A DNA stretch of 64,000 nucleotides from Protula sp. h YS-2021 (lineage: Eukaryota; Annelida; Polychaeta; Sabellida; Serpulidae). A program made the translations under genes and the position numbers. This document shows positions 35,950 through 47,835 of this stretch, one piece after another; position 1 is the stretch's first letter; every line of letters starts with the position of its first letter. Location of the stretch: NCBI GenBank assembly GCA_949752745.1, contig OX457026.1:43741239-43805238 (forward strand). The letters are read 5' to 3'. Under the pieces are notes generated by a model. It saw only the letters and a program-made list of their open reading frames with translations, made no database searches and had not been told where the DNA came from.

Positions 35950-36500
35950 GAAAGCGCAACTTTCATCGAAATTGAGCAATTTTGAGTGACCATGCCAATC
36001 GCTCCAAACCATTACACTGCCAGCATAGATATGCCTGACACAAACCGATGGATAACGTGCACGGATGCATCTGCGTATACGTTGGTGCCCATCTACGAGG
36101 TAAAGCTGGAATGTGAACTCATCGCTAAAATGACAAATCGCCAGTTACGCATTTTCAAAAGGCCTCCTTTGATTGTGATTGTTTGATGTCTGCACTCGCT
36201 CAACACCGCTCCGAGGTGGGGTCTTATCTGACGATTTAACTCATTCAACACCATTCCGTCGCAGGGACTTATCTGATTGTTTGTCATTTTGGGTGTCTGC
36301 TGTGGTCATTGTCGTACTGCGGCAAAAATTATGGAGGTACATTTTACGGATGGGCCGATGCCGATGAGCCATAATAACGCGAAGACAACCTTTCGTGGTT
36401 TATGTTGGAGAGCTCTGTGTTACGATAACGCATGTGCAGTTTGCAAACAGCCGTTTTACTGCATTAGAAGAATCAAGACACTAGTGGCATTTAAGCACCA
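35950..36500 (-). pseudogene. Tc1-like transposase remnant
   Basis: The minus-strand translation gives, in shifting frames, RPIRKMYLHNFCRSTTMTTA, VLNELNRQIR, an EFTFQLYLVDGHQRIRR segment (the first catalytic Asp of a Tc1 enzyme would lie just before it, in S-D-E) and SVMVW. The same blocks occur in the remnant at 51943-52409 (RIRTMYVRDPFFSVTMTTVE, ALNDPSHRIR, FTNEFKLC), so both are one family. The typical GGGSVMVWGGI block is degraded and the last catalytic acidic residues are missing. It is a cut-and-paste transposase relic. Confidence 0.7.
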
Positions 36501-36594
36501 TCATTCAACGTGTCTGTGGTTTCATAGCCATAGTTCTGCGGAAGTTGCGGCATCTGAACGGGCGTTCTTCCTCACTGAACAGCTATGTACATAA

Positions 36595-38467
36595 GTGTAT
36601 TTAAATGCTGACAATGCATAGGGAAGCGAAAAATAGAGAAAACTTCAAAGACGAGGAACAGGTCTTTGAAAAAAACAACAACATGTGGTGTAAAACTGGG
36701 TTAGATTCTACTTGTCGTAGGTTCGTGAAAATCAATTTACATTTTAAATAAAATGTTCTGTTTTAGTGTATACTTTTTGGTCCTCTAGTGTATGCGTATA
36801 TTTTGAGCAAGATGCCAGTGTCTATAATAAATGCGAAATCATCTGATGTAAATTCATCCTGTTATGTTGTTACCTGAATATTTTCTTTATGCAGTCTTAA
36901 TCTGCGTACATTCTTGTGCGAATCAACACGGATGGTCACATTATTGTTTTTTTTCTATAATTATTAGTAGGCACTGCAATTCTGTTTGTCATCTGATACC
37001 AAAACATATCGGTAATGTGTTTGAAAAGGAACTAGCCTTCCTGTATTGAAGTTAGACAACTCTTTAGTGTAATTTGAATACTCTGTCAAAAACAATCAAA
37101 ATATATTTCATTTACTTTGCGTTTCATTTTTAGCTTTAGGAGTTTAAGTGGATAGAAACCACTGTCAACTATGTTACTGGTGCATGTCGTGTTGACAGAC
37201 CTCTGTGGTTGTATTTCTGTCTTTTCCCTTTATTTCAGAGAGGCATTCAACATTCACCATATTTCCTATTTATCTGCAAAACGATGTAGACATCTAATTA
37301 AAATCTTTTGAAAAAGATAATTTCGACATATGCCGATCATTCTTGCGTACTCTATATCTATAATTTTAAAACCACACGAATGTGTGAACTGATCCAACTC
37401 ACATCCTCTTTCCTAGAAAGCTGTAACACTTGCAGCACGAGTTAACAGGCTGAGGAAATTTCGATGAGTCCAAATGCTTTTTTCTATTTTGATAATTTGA
37501 TTTTTTACACTCCTGTTAGTCGGTTATGTTCTTATGACTATAAAAATTCGTACTTTAAGTAGTGATGTTTTCGATAAGAGCGAGAACTACGGCTGTGCAC
37601 ATCTGCTCCTTTCTTTGTACGCGCACTGGCAATCATGGAAAAACTTTTATCTGCAAAGTAGAATAGTATGCATGAAATTGACTGTGTCGGGCATTTATTG
37701 ATAGTCGTATTATGTTCATTCATTGTTTAATTTATTTATTAAGTCTTACAACCTGCTGGGCGTTTATCTGCCTAGAATATCACACAAACATTGGACGTCT
37801 GCCATGGAATAACTTAACATACTGAAATATTAGTTTGAAGCGAATGTTGAATTAGGCTTCTGTCAAATATACCCACATTAAATCTGTTCAATATTTCGCA
37901 CTATGTTCTCGAAATGATAATTGTGAGCTAGAAATATTTTCTCTACTATATCCATATCTAAATCTATAAATCTATTCTATTCTATTATTGTGATATCTGA
38001 GCAAAGGATAAGCAACTTTATCATTGTTAGAATGAAATCGTTTCAATCCTTTTCTTTCAGATGCTGCCTAAGGAGGGTTGGCGATGATCTATCTGGAGAG
38101 TGTGCTCAAGTGTTACGGAAAACTCATCAATGCTCGCGTGGAGTAAAGCATCATGCCTCCTTCTGATGTGTTTCCAAAAGGTTTAAAAAAGTGAACATAT
38201 TCATTATTATTGTTTATCAATTTCAGTGAGGCTGTAGGCAATAATATTAAGAGTTCGTGGTATTGTTCAATACTAACTTCTCAACACATGATGTAGATAT
38301 GAATAATGAACACAAGAAGGCACAGATTACAGTAATGTATTGAAACAATAACCTGAACAGAATACTTGAATAGGAAGCAACTGTATTGATAAGACTATAT
38401 TTACTTGATTAAGGACACTGTTTTAACTGGTTCAAAGTAGTAAAAAGCATCTGAAGAGATCGGCAAA
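36595..38467. other. No gene seen; upstream region of GPCR
   Basis: AT-rich sequence with no recognisable ORF. It probably contains the promoter and 5' untranslated exons of the GPCR. No clear TATA box or splice sites could be assigned by eye. Confidence 0.4.
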
Positions 38468-39739
38468 ATGGAATCCCTAACTTCTAGGTGGGAAAATAAT
38501 ACGATAACAAAGGTGAATGGAACTGAGTTACCCGACGAAGAAATAGACAGAAACTACAGCTTCACAGAGCTTTGTGTTATCATGGTAATGCTGACAACAT
38601 TTAGCGTTGTGGGCGTCACCGGAAATGCACTGGTGCTATACGTATATTCACAAAAACGTGACCGCCAGGTTGCTAATCACTTCATTATTGTTCTTGCAAT
38701 AGTTGATTTTATAACATGTTCTGTTGTCATCCCCTTTACGATATATTATGAATACGTCAATAAGACTATATCGAGTGACCTACTATGTAAGCTTTACCAC
38801 TTTCTTATTACGTCAATGATCCCCTTTTCAGTGCTAATAATGGTAGCGATTGCTGTTGATAGGTACTTCTGTATCTGTCACCCGTTTCTTCAGGCTTTGA
38901 CCTTAACGCGGGCAAAAATCGTTACGGTTACTATGGCGATTTTTTCTGCGGTTTTAGGTGTCGTAGTTGCTTGCATGAATGGTGTTTATGTTTATATACC
39001 TAGATCAAAATATATAGAGCTTTGGTATGGAGACAGTTATGTTTCCCAGGATGCTTATGGAAATATAACCGCGTCTAATGAGAATAATGACCTTGTTAAG
39101 GTAAATATTGAATATTGCAGTACAAATGGCATAATCTTCGATGAACTGTTCGTGATGATATATCACAGGTTTTATACTACATTGTACCTTGTTTGCCTTA
39201 TCGTGATTATTGTTCTTTACGCGCTTATATACAAACTAGTGCGTACACGCCGAGCAAAGAGGCTTCAGCAGCAAAGCTCCAGACTTTTACCTGTCAATCC
39301 CGACAGTACATTTAGTGGATCACCGATGACTGACGAAGTAACGCTGAATGGAGAGGGAAGCAAATCCTGGAATGGTAAGACAGACCAAGACAGCAAAAGC
39401 CCTGGTAACAGCATCAAATCCCACCAGTCCCCACCACACTCCGATGCCAATAAAAGCCCCACGATGACTAAAAAGTCATGCCAGTGGCCTAATGACAACA
39501 GCCTCGATTCAAGGAGAGAACGCATGCGCATTGCTAATCTTAAAACAGCCGCCATGTTGTTTGTGGTAACTGTGGTGTTTGTGATCACCTATATGCCCGC
39601 GTTTGTTATGACCATGATAGGGAAGCTTAACATTATTGCTCTCTACTTGTATTTTGCTAACAATGTCGCTAACCCTGTTATTTACAGTTTTATGAACAAA
39701 AATTTCCGTGAAGACTTGGTAAAAATTTTTAAAAGGTAA
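38468..39739 (+). CDS. Class A (rhodopsin-like) G-protein-coupled receptor, orphan
   Basis: An intact single-exon frame of 423 residues. The N-terminus has glycosylation sequons NNT (10), NGT (17) and NYS (29), with a further NKT at 98. TM1 holds the conserved Asn in TGNALVLY (N53). TM2 has LAIVD (D80). Cys107 is the usual disulphide partner before TM3. DRY lies at 131-133, followed by CICHP. TM6 has TYMP (374-377) in place of CWxP, and TM7 ends NPVIY (402-406) with a short 17-residue tail. Intracellular loop 3 is about 100 residues, rich in Ser/Pro with basic ends. Position 3.32 is Ile, not Asp, so an amine ligand is unlikely; a peptide-type or unknown ligand is inferred. The start has a good context (AAAATGG). 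A decayed paralogue lies at 3335-3668, consistent with an expanded family. Confidence 0.95.
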   Translation: MESLTSRWENNTITKVNGTELPDEEIDRNYSFTELCVIMVMLTTFSVVGVTGNALVLYVYSQKRDRQVANHFIIVLAIVDFITCSVVIPFTIYYEYVNKTISSDLLCKLYHFLITSMIPFSVLIMVAIAVDRYFCICHPFLQALTLTRAKIVTVTMAIFSAVLGVVVACMNGVYVYIPRSKYIELWYGDSYVSQDAYGNITASNENNDLVKVNIEYCSTNGIIFDELFVMIYHRFYTTLYLVCLIVIIVLYALIYKLVRTRRAKRLQQQSSRLLPVNPDSTFSGSPMTDEVTLNGEGSKSWNGKTDQDSKSPGNSIKSHQSPPHSDANKSPTMTKKSCQWPNDNSLDSRRERMRIANLKTAAMLFVVTVVFVITYMPAFVMTMIGKLNIIALYLYFANNVANPVIYSFMNKNFREDLVKIFKR

Positions 39740-41520
39740 TAACAGAGGTAGCGCCGTATCTGATTTCTTGCTATGATACATTCTGTACTTGTTGTGTGGC
39801 ACAGAACAATACTAGTTTAGCACAATGCATCTTTAACTGTAGTGCCGATTCTAGTGCAATGTTATTTTTATCAAGAATAATATTTAATTTGGAGTATAAG
39901 TAAGAGAAAAATGTTGTTCATATGGATGGTCTAATTATCTGTAAATCATATTTGTGAAAGTTAAGTTATTAAACTGCTGAAACGTCTTCTTTAAGAATTG
40001 GATTGTTGTACCTGGATTGTTAAGATAAATCTTTTCGAAATTCAACAAATTTGTTTGATAAATCACTCCTCTATTAGAAACATGGAACAACGTAGAGAGA
40101 CATAATGAAAAATGGATTTTGTCATACATTTTAGAGCAATTTATAAGATGTGGAATTGGCTGCAGGGATCTTTGAGCTCAGAGATAAACGAACAACCTTC
40201 GGTAATTGCTTTAAAAACAAACAAATCATCAGCAAAATTTGATATTTTCTAAGCATTGTTTATTGAGCCATTCTCTACGATATACCAATTCAGTCATGTG
40301 ATTGCTTGTGATTAACACAGAATAGGTAGTTTTGGCAATTTTGCAAACTTGCCGTATAAATATGTTCGTGGTTGTGAATGTTTGTTTGTTTGGGTTTTGC
40401 TTTGTTTTCACTATATGTTGGACTTTCTAACAGACAAACTACCATTTAACTAACATTTCGTTTTTACAAAAAAAACCTACATCAAGCTTTCATTATTTCT
40501 ACATTTTCGGGTGTATATACCAAGTGAGCGCCTGGAATCTAATTTGAAAAGCACTGTTTACGTAATGGAAGTCGTGGTTGTAACAAAGTTAACATGTCTC
40601 ACTCATTTACCGCTATACACTGAATGACCCAAGTTACGTAATCAAATCATATCGATTCCAAAATCGTAGAGTATTTTAGTCGACTGGAATTGATTAATTT
40701 GGTATAGTATTTCCAACTCATTTCTTAAAAGTTCTGAAATCAATTCCATTATTACTTTCTGCCTCGCCAAACGCTCTTTGCAATGCAGGCAACCTGAAAT
40801 ACACCCCGAGGACAAAGGAAACCTAACTTACTCAAATCTGAAGCTTGCAGTTGTGATATGCTCTTTTAAAAGCAAGTAATTAAACCACAGCTAAACTTGC
40901 ATTAAAGAAGCTGTTTTTATGTTTTCTGCAATGTCTGAATTTATATAAATAAATTACGATTGTACCATACCAAGCCGTGCAATGAAATATTTCAAGAAAT
41001 CTGAGTTGGCGCCGTCAGTGTCTATTTTTTTATTGTGAGTCGTATTTATAACTTTTAGCTGGCGATTTGCAGTAAATGACTGTGGGAGGTATGTGTTTGA
41101 CTAAATGCAGAAGGGGAAAAGCAAGATGTTGACGCGACTCTGACTGTTGTCATTATCGTGACCGGAACCATAGCAGTTCGAGTTGCCATTTAAATGACGT
41201 TATATACATTAATAAAGCTGCTGCTAACTGCATTACCAGTGTGACGAAATACGATTCCGTCAAATCATGATATGACATTACCATGTGTTGTTTGACGATA
41301 ACGACATTGCTATGGCCATATCCATTGCTATGGCAACTGTAACATCCCCACCAGATCAATATATTTATCTCAGTATTTGTTAAAACATTGCTACTAAGCC
41401 ATTGAATTGCATGGTTTGCCTGTCGATGTGCTATATGAAAAAGGTGCTGTAAATAAAATGTATTGTGCGTTCTATTAAGCTTGAATTCTATAAAACGGAT
41501 TTTCATGCGTAGTCTGTTCT
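39740..41520. other. No gene seen; 3' of GPCR
   Basis: AT-rich, with small ORFs lacking recognisable content (for example 41153-41545 on the minus strand, which runs into a minisatellite). It probably includes the 3' untranslated region of the receptor. Confidence 0.4.
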
Positions 41521-41776
41521 CACTATCTGATGAGTCTGTTATCACTACCTGATGAGTCTGTTATCACTGTCTGATGAGTCTGTTATCACTCTCTGATGAG
41601 TCTGTTATCACTCTCTGATGAGTCTGTTATCACTCTCTGATGAGTCTGTTATCACTCTCTGATGAGTCTGTTATCACTCTCTGATGAGTCTGTTATCTCT
41701 ATCTGATGAGTCTGTTAAAACTGTCTGATGAGTCTGTTATCGCTATCTGATGAGTCTGTTATCACTATCTGATGAG
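41521..41776. repeat. 22-bp minisatellite, about 12 copies
   Basis: Near-perfect tandem units of CTGATGAGTCTGTTATCACT plus CT. Variation is concentrated at the CACT/CTAT junction. CTGATGAG resembles a hammerhead-ribozyme core box, but no GAAA box or self-cleavage context is present. Confidence 0.95.
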
Positions 41777-42559
41777 CATTCACTTTTTGTGGTCCGTTAA
41801 CCTGTAAAAAATGACTGCAATATGTTATATGTAATTTGTAATGTTATTTGTTTCTTACTTGTATTCAGCTAAGAAAAATTTCAGGTAAGAAATAAATGAT
41901 TTTCTTAAACATTATTTGTCTATCACACAATAGTACAACAATAACTTAAGCTCTTGATTTGCAAGCACGGGCTATTTTAGGATATGGTGCAATCAGCGTT
42001 ATCACTGTGCTGTGTGACAATTTTGGGTCTTTATGGTAAAATATTATTGTACTGAGGCAAAACAAAGGTTAACATGACATGGTTACAGAACTACGGTAAC
42101 AAAAGCGTGGTTACACACTAATAAGTGCAGTGTATGATTACGTAGTTTATATATATATATATATAAAATACGGTGGTGGTATATAAATATAAAATGAACG
42201 ATCAAAGAAAGTTTACACTTAAAAATTGAATATTTGAGAATGGAATATATGAAAAACAGTAACTTATTGTTCACGAAATGTTGATAAACTGCAAGGTGTT
42301 TGTGAAGGGTTTTGATATGCGCACATTATTATATCGCACTTTTGCCGCGCTTACAACAGTTAAACCCTAAGTACAATTGTATGTTCTTGTAGTGCTAAAA
42401 ATAAAATCGTTTAGATAAAAGAAGTGATAAAACATATTAATTGTGCGCAGTTCTAAAAAGATAAGTCTTTAACCTTTTTCAAAGAAAAAGGATCTTTTCT
42501 CATATAATACTAATTGAAAGTTAATTTGGGCTGCATTTCTGGAAGGTTTCTCTCCCCTT
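41777..42559. other. No gene seen
   Basis: AT-rich sequence with a short TATATATA run near 42150. Nothing else was recognised. Confidence 0.4.
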
Positions 42560-43745
42560 GACGTTGGTTTGATGCATTTTCTTTGAGTAGAGAGTGATCA
42601 GACTACCTCAGTTGTCACGGGGAAATCTAGGAGGTATATTTAGGTGTTGTGCCATTTAGGGCTTTGTGAGTCAGAAGAGCAATCTTAAACCTAATACGCT
42701 GCTCGACCGACAATCAATGAAGAGCAAGGAGCTTATCCTTGACGCCTGCTCTATTGGAAGGTCGCACAATACGAGCGGTGTAGTTCAGAACACGCTACAG
42801 TCTGACTATTTTTTTTTTCGAGAGAAAGATTGATTAATAAGCCATCACAGCAATCAATGTGACTGATGACTAATGCATGGACGAGCATCTTCGCAATATC
42901 TTCGGTTAACTGAGAGCGGACCTCACCTGCCCATTGTAGGAAATAGTAACACGCACGTGAAACAGAGGGTACATGCGCTTCTTTTGCAAGATGCGAGTCA
43001 TTGAGAACTGTCAGAACACAAGGAATAGAACTGAGTTGGATAACTTCTTTGTCATCAACCCGCAAGCTATTAATATGGATGCACTGCTCATTGTGTGCGT
43101 TTGTATTGATCAAAAACTCCGTTTTGTGCTTATTTAATTTTAGTTTATTTGCCGTCATCCAGCACCCGATGGCACTTAATGAACCAGAAGCTTGTAAAAG
43201 AGGAGCATCCTGATATGTGGCTGAGCGAGGATCGAAGGCATTTTCCAGAATCATCTGCATCAGAGTGGTAAGTTAGACCCTGAGAATTTATGAGCGTATA
43301 AAGTGGCTTGGTGTAATGCAAATATCCACATGGTCCAATTTTGGAGTCCTGGGGTAATGGAGTTTTAAACTATAGCGTCGATCTTAACACATGCGCTGCT
43401 ATTGTTGAGATGTTCAGTTGAGAGCTCCACATCATCAACGCCTTCGAAAGAGTTCTGCTGCCGACGTACATAGATATCATGGTCTGCGATGACGAAAGCG
43501 ACCGAAAGATCGAGTAGAGCAACAAACACGGCTTGGCGATTGTCTAGTTGCCAAAAGATTATAGAACACAATAACAAGGACAGTTTCATTACTATGGATT
43601 TACGATACAGTAACTTCCTTCTAAACCGATATGTTCGTTCAATTGTTGGTATGTTGCTTCTCCAAGGACTTTTGAAATGCAGGATAAATTTAAAACAAAG
43701 AGGTAATTCTTTGAAATTGTGGTTGTTTTTAATAGCGGATATTTA
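42560..43745 (-). pseudogene. CR1/L2-like LINE, RT half (interrupted by ZF element copy 2)
   Basis: On the minus strand from 43745, PVSFKQAIKYPLL and YLFVLNLSCISKVLGEA match the RT finger region (S-FKQA..TPLLKK and NYRPVSNLPFLSKV.E). Next comes NRQAVFVALLDLSVAF.ADHDI, the DLSAAFDTVDH motif. YADDT is decayed to SDADDSG near 43270. The frame 43260-42751 then covers the thumb (CWMTANKLKLNKHKTEFL, IARMLVHALV.SHIDYC-like). The end near 42640 has KIALLTHKALNG. Several frameshifts are present. The missing 5' half lies across the ZF element at 47930-49040. Confidence 0.8.
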
Positions 43746-43784
43746 ATTGCTTGTTTGAAAGAGACTGGAAAGATATTAATAGTG

Positions 43785-43830
43785 GGAAAATGCGGGTTTG
43801 AGCACACGTGTGCTCAAACCCGCATTTTCC
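43785..43830. repeat. Perfect 46-bp palindrome at left tip of ZF element copy 2
   Basis: GGAAAATGCGGGTTTGAGCA and three more bases are followed immediately by their exact reverse complement, 23 bp per arm with no spacer. Further TTTGAGCACA/GTACGGGT-type inner palindromes follow to about 43900. Confidence 0.97.
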
Positions 43831-44109
43831 GGTGTTTCCAAACCCGCGCGGGTATGAGCACAGTTGTGTTCAAACCCGTACGGGTATGAGCACAGTTTCC
43901 GGAAGTGAATGTAAATTATTTCGCCAAAGCAGTGAGAGACGAAATGACGCATGATTTCGTCATGTACTTTCGTCATCCCATCCAGGCATGTTCAAACGTG
44001 CATGATTTTGTCATACCATCAAAGCACATTGTCAAAGCAGACATGTGCTTACGTCATCCCATTCAGACGTCATTGACGTCATTTACTAAATATTTCAATC
44101 GAACATAAC

Positions 44110-45470
44110 TTTATAACTACTTGGTCAATTTCAGCCATCTTTTCACCAAAGTATTCAGAAAGACTTGAAGTGTTTATGGATGACGTCACTGATGGCGTCA
44201 TCAATGAAATCATATACTAAAGATTTTAAACGTGTATATCTTGAAAACTACTCGGTTAATTTCAACCATCCTTTCATCATAGTATTCAGGAAGACCTCAA
44301 ATGTTTATTGGTGACGTCACTGATGACGTCATGAATGAGTCATTTACTCAAAATTTAAAACGCACATATCTTTAAAACTACTCGGTCAATTTCAACCATC
44401 TTTTCACCATAGTATTGGGAACAACCTTAAATTTTATTGATGACGTCATGAATGATGTCATTTACCTAAAAAATTTCATCGAACATAACTTAAAAACTGT
44501 TGGAAGGATTTTAACCATCTTTTCGACAGAGTGTTTAGGAGGACTTTATATGTTTATTGATGACGTCATTGATGACGTAACGGATGACGCCAATTACCTA
44601 AAAATTTTAATCGAGTATAACTTTGAAACTATTAGACCAATTTTAACCATCTTTTCAACATAGTGTTTAAGACTACTTAATATTTTTATTGTTGACGTCA
44701 TTGATGACGTAACGGATGACGTCAATTACCTAAACATTTTAATCGAGTATAACTTTAAAACTATTAGTCCAATTTTAGCCATCTTTTCAACATAGTGTTT
44801 AGGAGGACTTTATATGTTTATTGATGACGTCATTGATGACGTAACGGATGATGTCAATTACCTAAACATTTTAATCGAGTATAACTTTAAAACTATTAGT
44901 CCAATTTTAGCCATCTTTTCAACATAGTGTTTAGGAGGACTTTATATGTTTATTGATGACGTCATTGATGACGTAACGGATGATGTCAATTACCTAAACA
45001 TTTTAATCGAGTATAACTTTAAAACTATTAGTCCAATTTTAGCCATCTTTTCAACATAGTGTTTAGGAGGACTTTATATGTTTATTGATGACGTCAATGA
45101 TGACGTAACGGATGATGTCAATTACCTAAACATTTTAATCGAGTATAACTTTAAAACTATTAGTCCAATTTTAGCCATCTTTTCAACATAGTGTTTAGGA
45201 GGACTTTATATGTTTATTGATGACGTCATTGATGACGTAACGGATGACGTCAATTACCTAAACATTTTAATCGAGTATAACTTTAAAACTATTAGTCCAA
45301 TTTTAGCCATCTTTTCAACATAGTGTTTACGAGGACTTTATATTTTTATTGATGGCGTCATTGATGATGTAACGGATGACGTCATTTACCTAAAAGTTTC
45401 AATCGAATATAACTTTAAAACTATTGAAGCGATTTCAACCATTTTCTCATCAATCTGTTCAACTGGAAGT
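44110..45470 (+). repeat. 132-bp TGACGTCA tandem array, left arm
   Basis: About ten units; the central ones are almost identical, with starts 132 bp apart (for example 44791, 44923, 45055). Each holds TTGATGACGTCATTGATGAC, ACGGATGACGTCA, a TAACTTTAAAACTATTAG block and CCATCTTTTCAACATAGTG. Outer units are more diverged. The inverted counterpart lies at 46740-47500. Confidence 0.95.
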
Positions 45471-45544
45471 TGTCTTTAAGGAAGGATAAAGTGAACGTTG
45501 AATATGTGAAGAACGTTGAAACTGCGTTTACATATAAAAAAGCA

Positions 45545-45828
45545 AGACATATATTGAATAGTTTTATTAATACACTTAAATATACAGCGCTTAAATCAAT
45601 AAACTATTACAACATTTGTTGATTTACAAAGTCTTTATGATAAAGTTTAGTAAAAAATAAGTCTATTTTTCTTCATCTGTTTCACTCCTTTCCACCTCAC
45701 TGTCCTTATCCACATCACTTTCTTCGTCGCTGCTTTCATCATGCTCCACCTCATCTAGAAGCTCTTCAAAGAATGCATCGTTTCTTCTTATAGCCGCCTT
45801 TAATGCCTTTGAATACTCGTGATGTTTT
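45545..45828 (-). pseudogene. Inverted 3' fragment of the ZF gene inside copy 2
   Basis: Reverse complement of the 3' end of the ZF gene at 46440-46695, including the ALKAAIRRNDAFFEELLDE block, acidic tail, stop and AATAAA signal. Unlike the forward gene, this inverted fragment keeps the full acidic tail region. It replaces the upstream array and TATA box seen in copies 1 and 3, so the inverted arm has displaced the promoter. Confidence 0.9.
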
Positions 45829-45858
45829 CATTTGAGAAGTGGATGTAGAATCGAAAGG

Positions 45859-46574
45859 ATGGACCAATGTAACATTTGTTCGAAATCTTACTATTGGCCA
45901 CAAAGTCTTAAAAGGCATTTAAAGCATGTACACACTTCAGAAGTGAATGGAAGCGAGCGTGCAGAAGGCGAATGGGAGGAAGAGATGGAAAACCCTATAA
46001 AAGCACCTATCACGGAAACGTTAGATGAGTCTTGTATTGAAAATCAAAGAGTTGACATGGGTGAAAATAATGCACATGCTTGTATAGAATGCGGTGCATT
46101 AGGCAACAGCCAAGAAGCTTTGTTCAAACATATGAGCCATTGTAGCGAGGACAACAATGAAAGCAGTTCTGAAAGTGAGTCGGAAATAGACTCTGTTTGG
46201 TATGATATGGTCCAAGAAGTATATGATGACTATGATGACAAATTTCAAGAAAGGGTTTCAGAATATAAAGAACAAGGGATTGAAGGTGCCCGTGGAAGAG
46301 CAAGTGATGACGTTCGCCCCATTTATAAGCACCGCCTAAAACAACTGTTTATGAGACTATTCAAATATACTCAATGTCTAGAACAAAGCGAACATTATTA
46401 AACCATTTTAGAAGACTTTAATCACTTTGTTGATGAAAAACATCACAAGTATTCAAAGGCATTAAAGGCGGCTATAAGAAGAAACGATGCATTCTTTGAA
46501 GAGCTTCTAGATGAGGTGGAGCATGATGAAAGGACAGTGAGGTGCAAAGGAGTGAAACAGATGAAGAAAAATAG
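45859..46574 (+). pseudogene. Acidic two-zinc-finger protein gene, copy 2 (interrupted near the C-terminus)
   Basis: I prefer ATG 45859 (MDQCNIC), which aligns with copy 1; ATG 45832 would add nine residues. Finger 1 is C-x2-C-x12-H-x4-H (CNICSKSYYWPQSLKRH...H). Finger 2 is C-x2-C-x12-H-x3-C. Next come an acidic Ser/Glu stretch, then SVWYDMVQEVYDDYDDKF and RPIYKHRLKQLFMRLFKYTQ. The frame stops at 46399-46401, where a TAA stands in place of a Gln codon (CAA in copy 1). Beyond it the ALKAAIRRNDAFF block is intact, but the acidic tail is shortened and frame-shifted. It is the best-preserved copy. A DNA- or RNA-binding role is inferred from the fingers. AATAAA is at 46596. Confidence 0.85.
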
Positions 46575-46739
46575 ACTTATTTGACTAATCTTTATAATAA
46601 AGACTTTGTAAATCAACAAATGTTGTAATAGTTTAATGATTTAAGCGCTGTATATTTAAGTGTATTAATAAAATTATTCAATATGTGTCTTGATTTTTTA
46701 TGTGTAAACGCAGTTTCAACGTTCTTCACATATTCAACG

Positions 46740-47500
46740 TTTACTTTATCCTTCCTCAAAGACAACGCCCAGTTGAACAGATTGATGAAAAATGGTTGAA
46801 ATCGGTCCAGTAGTTTTAAAGTTATATTCGATTAAAACTTTTAGGTAAATGACGTCATCCGTTACGTCATCAATGACGTTATCAATAAATTATAAAGTCT
46901 TCCTAAACACTATGTTGAAAAGATGGTTAAAATTGGTCTAATAGTTTTAAAGTTATACACGATTAAAAGTTTTTAGGTAATTGACGTCATCCGTTACGTC
47001 ATCAATGACGTCATCAATAAAAATATAAAGTAGTCCTAAACACTGTGTTGAAAAGATGGCTAAAATTAGTCTAATAGTTTTAAAGTTAGACTCGATTAAA
47101 ATGTTTAGGTAATTGACGTCATCCGTTACGTCATCAATGACGTCATCAATAAAAATATAAAGTCCTCCTAAACACTATGTTGAAAAGATGGTTAAAATCG
47201 GTCCAATAGTTTTAAAGTTATGTTCGATTAAATTTTTTTAGGTAAATGACATCATTCATGATGTCATCAATAAAATTTTAAAGTTTTCCTCAATACTACG
47301 GTAAAAAGATGGATGAAATTGACAGAATAGTTTCAAAGATATACACGTTTAAAATCTTTAGTATATGATTTCATTGATAACGTCATCAGTGACGTCGTCC
47401 ATAAACACTTCAAGTCTGTCTAAATACTTTGGTGAAAAGATGGCTGAAATCGATCGAGTAGTTATAAAGTTATGTTAGATTGAAATATTTAGCAAATGAC
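46740..47500 (-). repeat. 132-bp TGACGTCA array, right arm (inverted)
   Basis: About six units in the opposite orientation to 44110-45470, with the same blocks (GACGTCATCCGTTACGTCAT, ACTATGTTGAAAAGATGG). Arm lengths differ because the left array has more units, so a folded element would leave a loop. Confidence 0.9.
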
Positions 47501-47835
47501 GTCATCCGTGACGTCATCAATGACGTCAATGACGTCTGAATAGGATGACGTAAGCACATGTCTGCTTTGACAATGTGCTTTGATGGTATGACGAAATCAT
47601 GCACGTTTGAACATGCCTGGATGGGATGACGAAAGTACATGACGAAATCATGCGTCATTTCATCTCTCACTGCTTTGGCGAAATAATTTACATTCACTTC
47701 CGGAAACTGTACTCATACCCGTACGGGTTTGAACACACCTGTGCTCATACCCTCGCGGGTTTGAACACACCTGTGCTCATACCCGCGCAGGTTTGAACAC
47801 ACCTGTGCTCAAACCCGCGCTAGTTTGAAAACACC

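Noticed and set aside
41521..41776. Tandem hammerhead ribozymes
   Set aside because: CTGATGAG is present, but the GAAA box and paired stems needed for the fold are missing from the 22-bp unit.
44110..47500. CRISPR-like array
   Set aside because: Units are tandem 132-bp satellites without unique spacers, in an animal genome with inverted arrangement.
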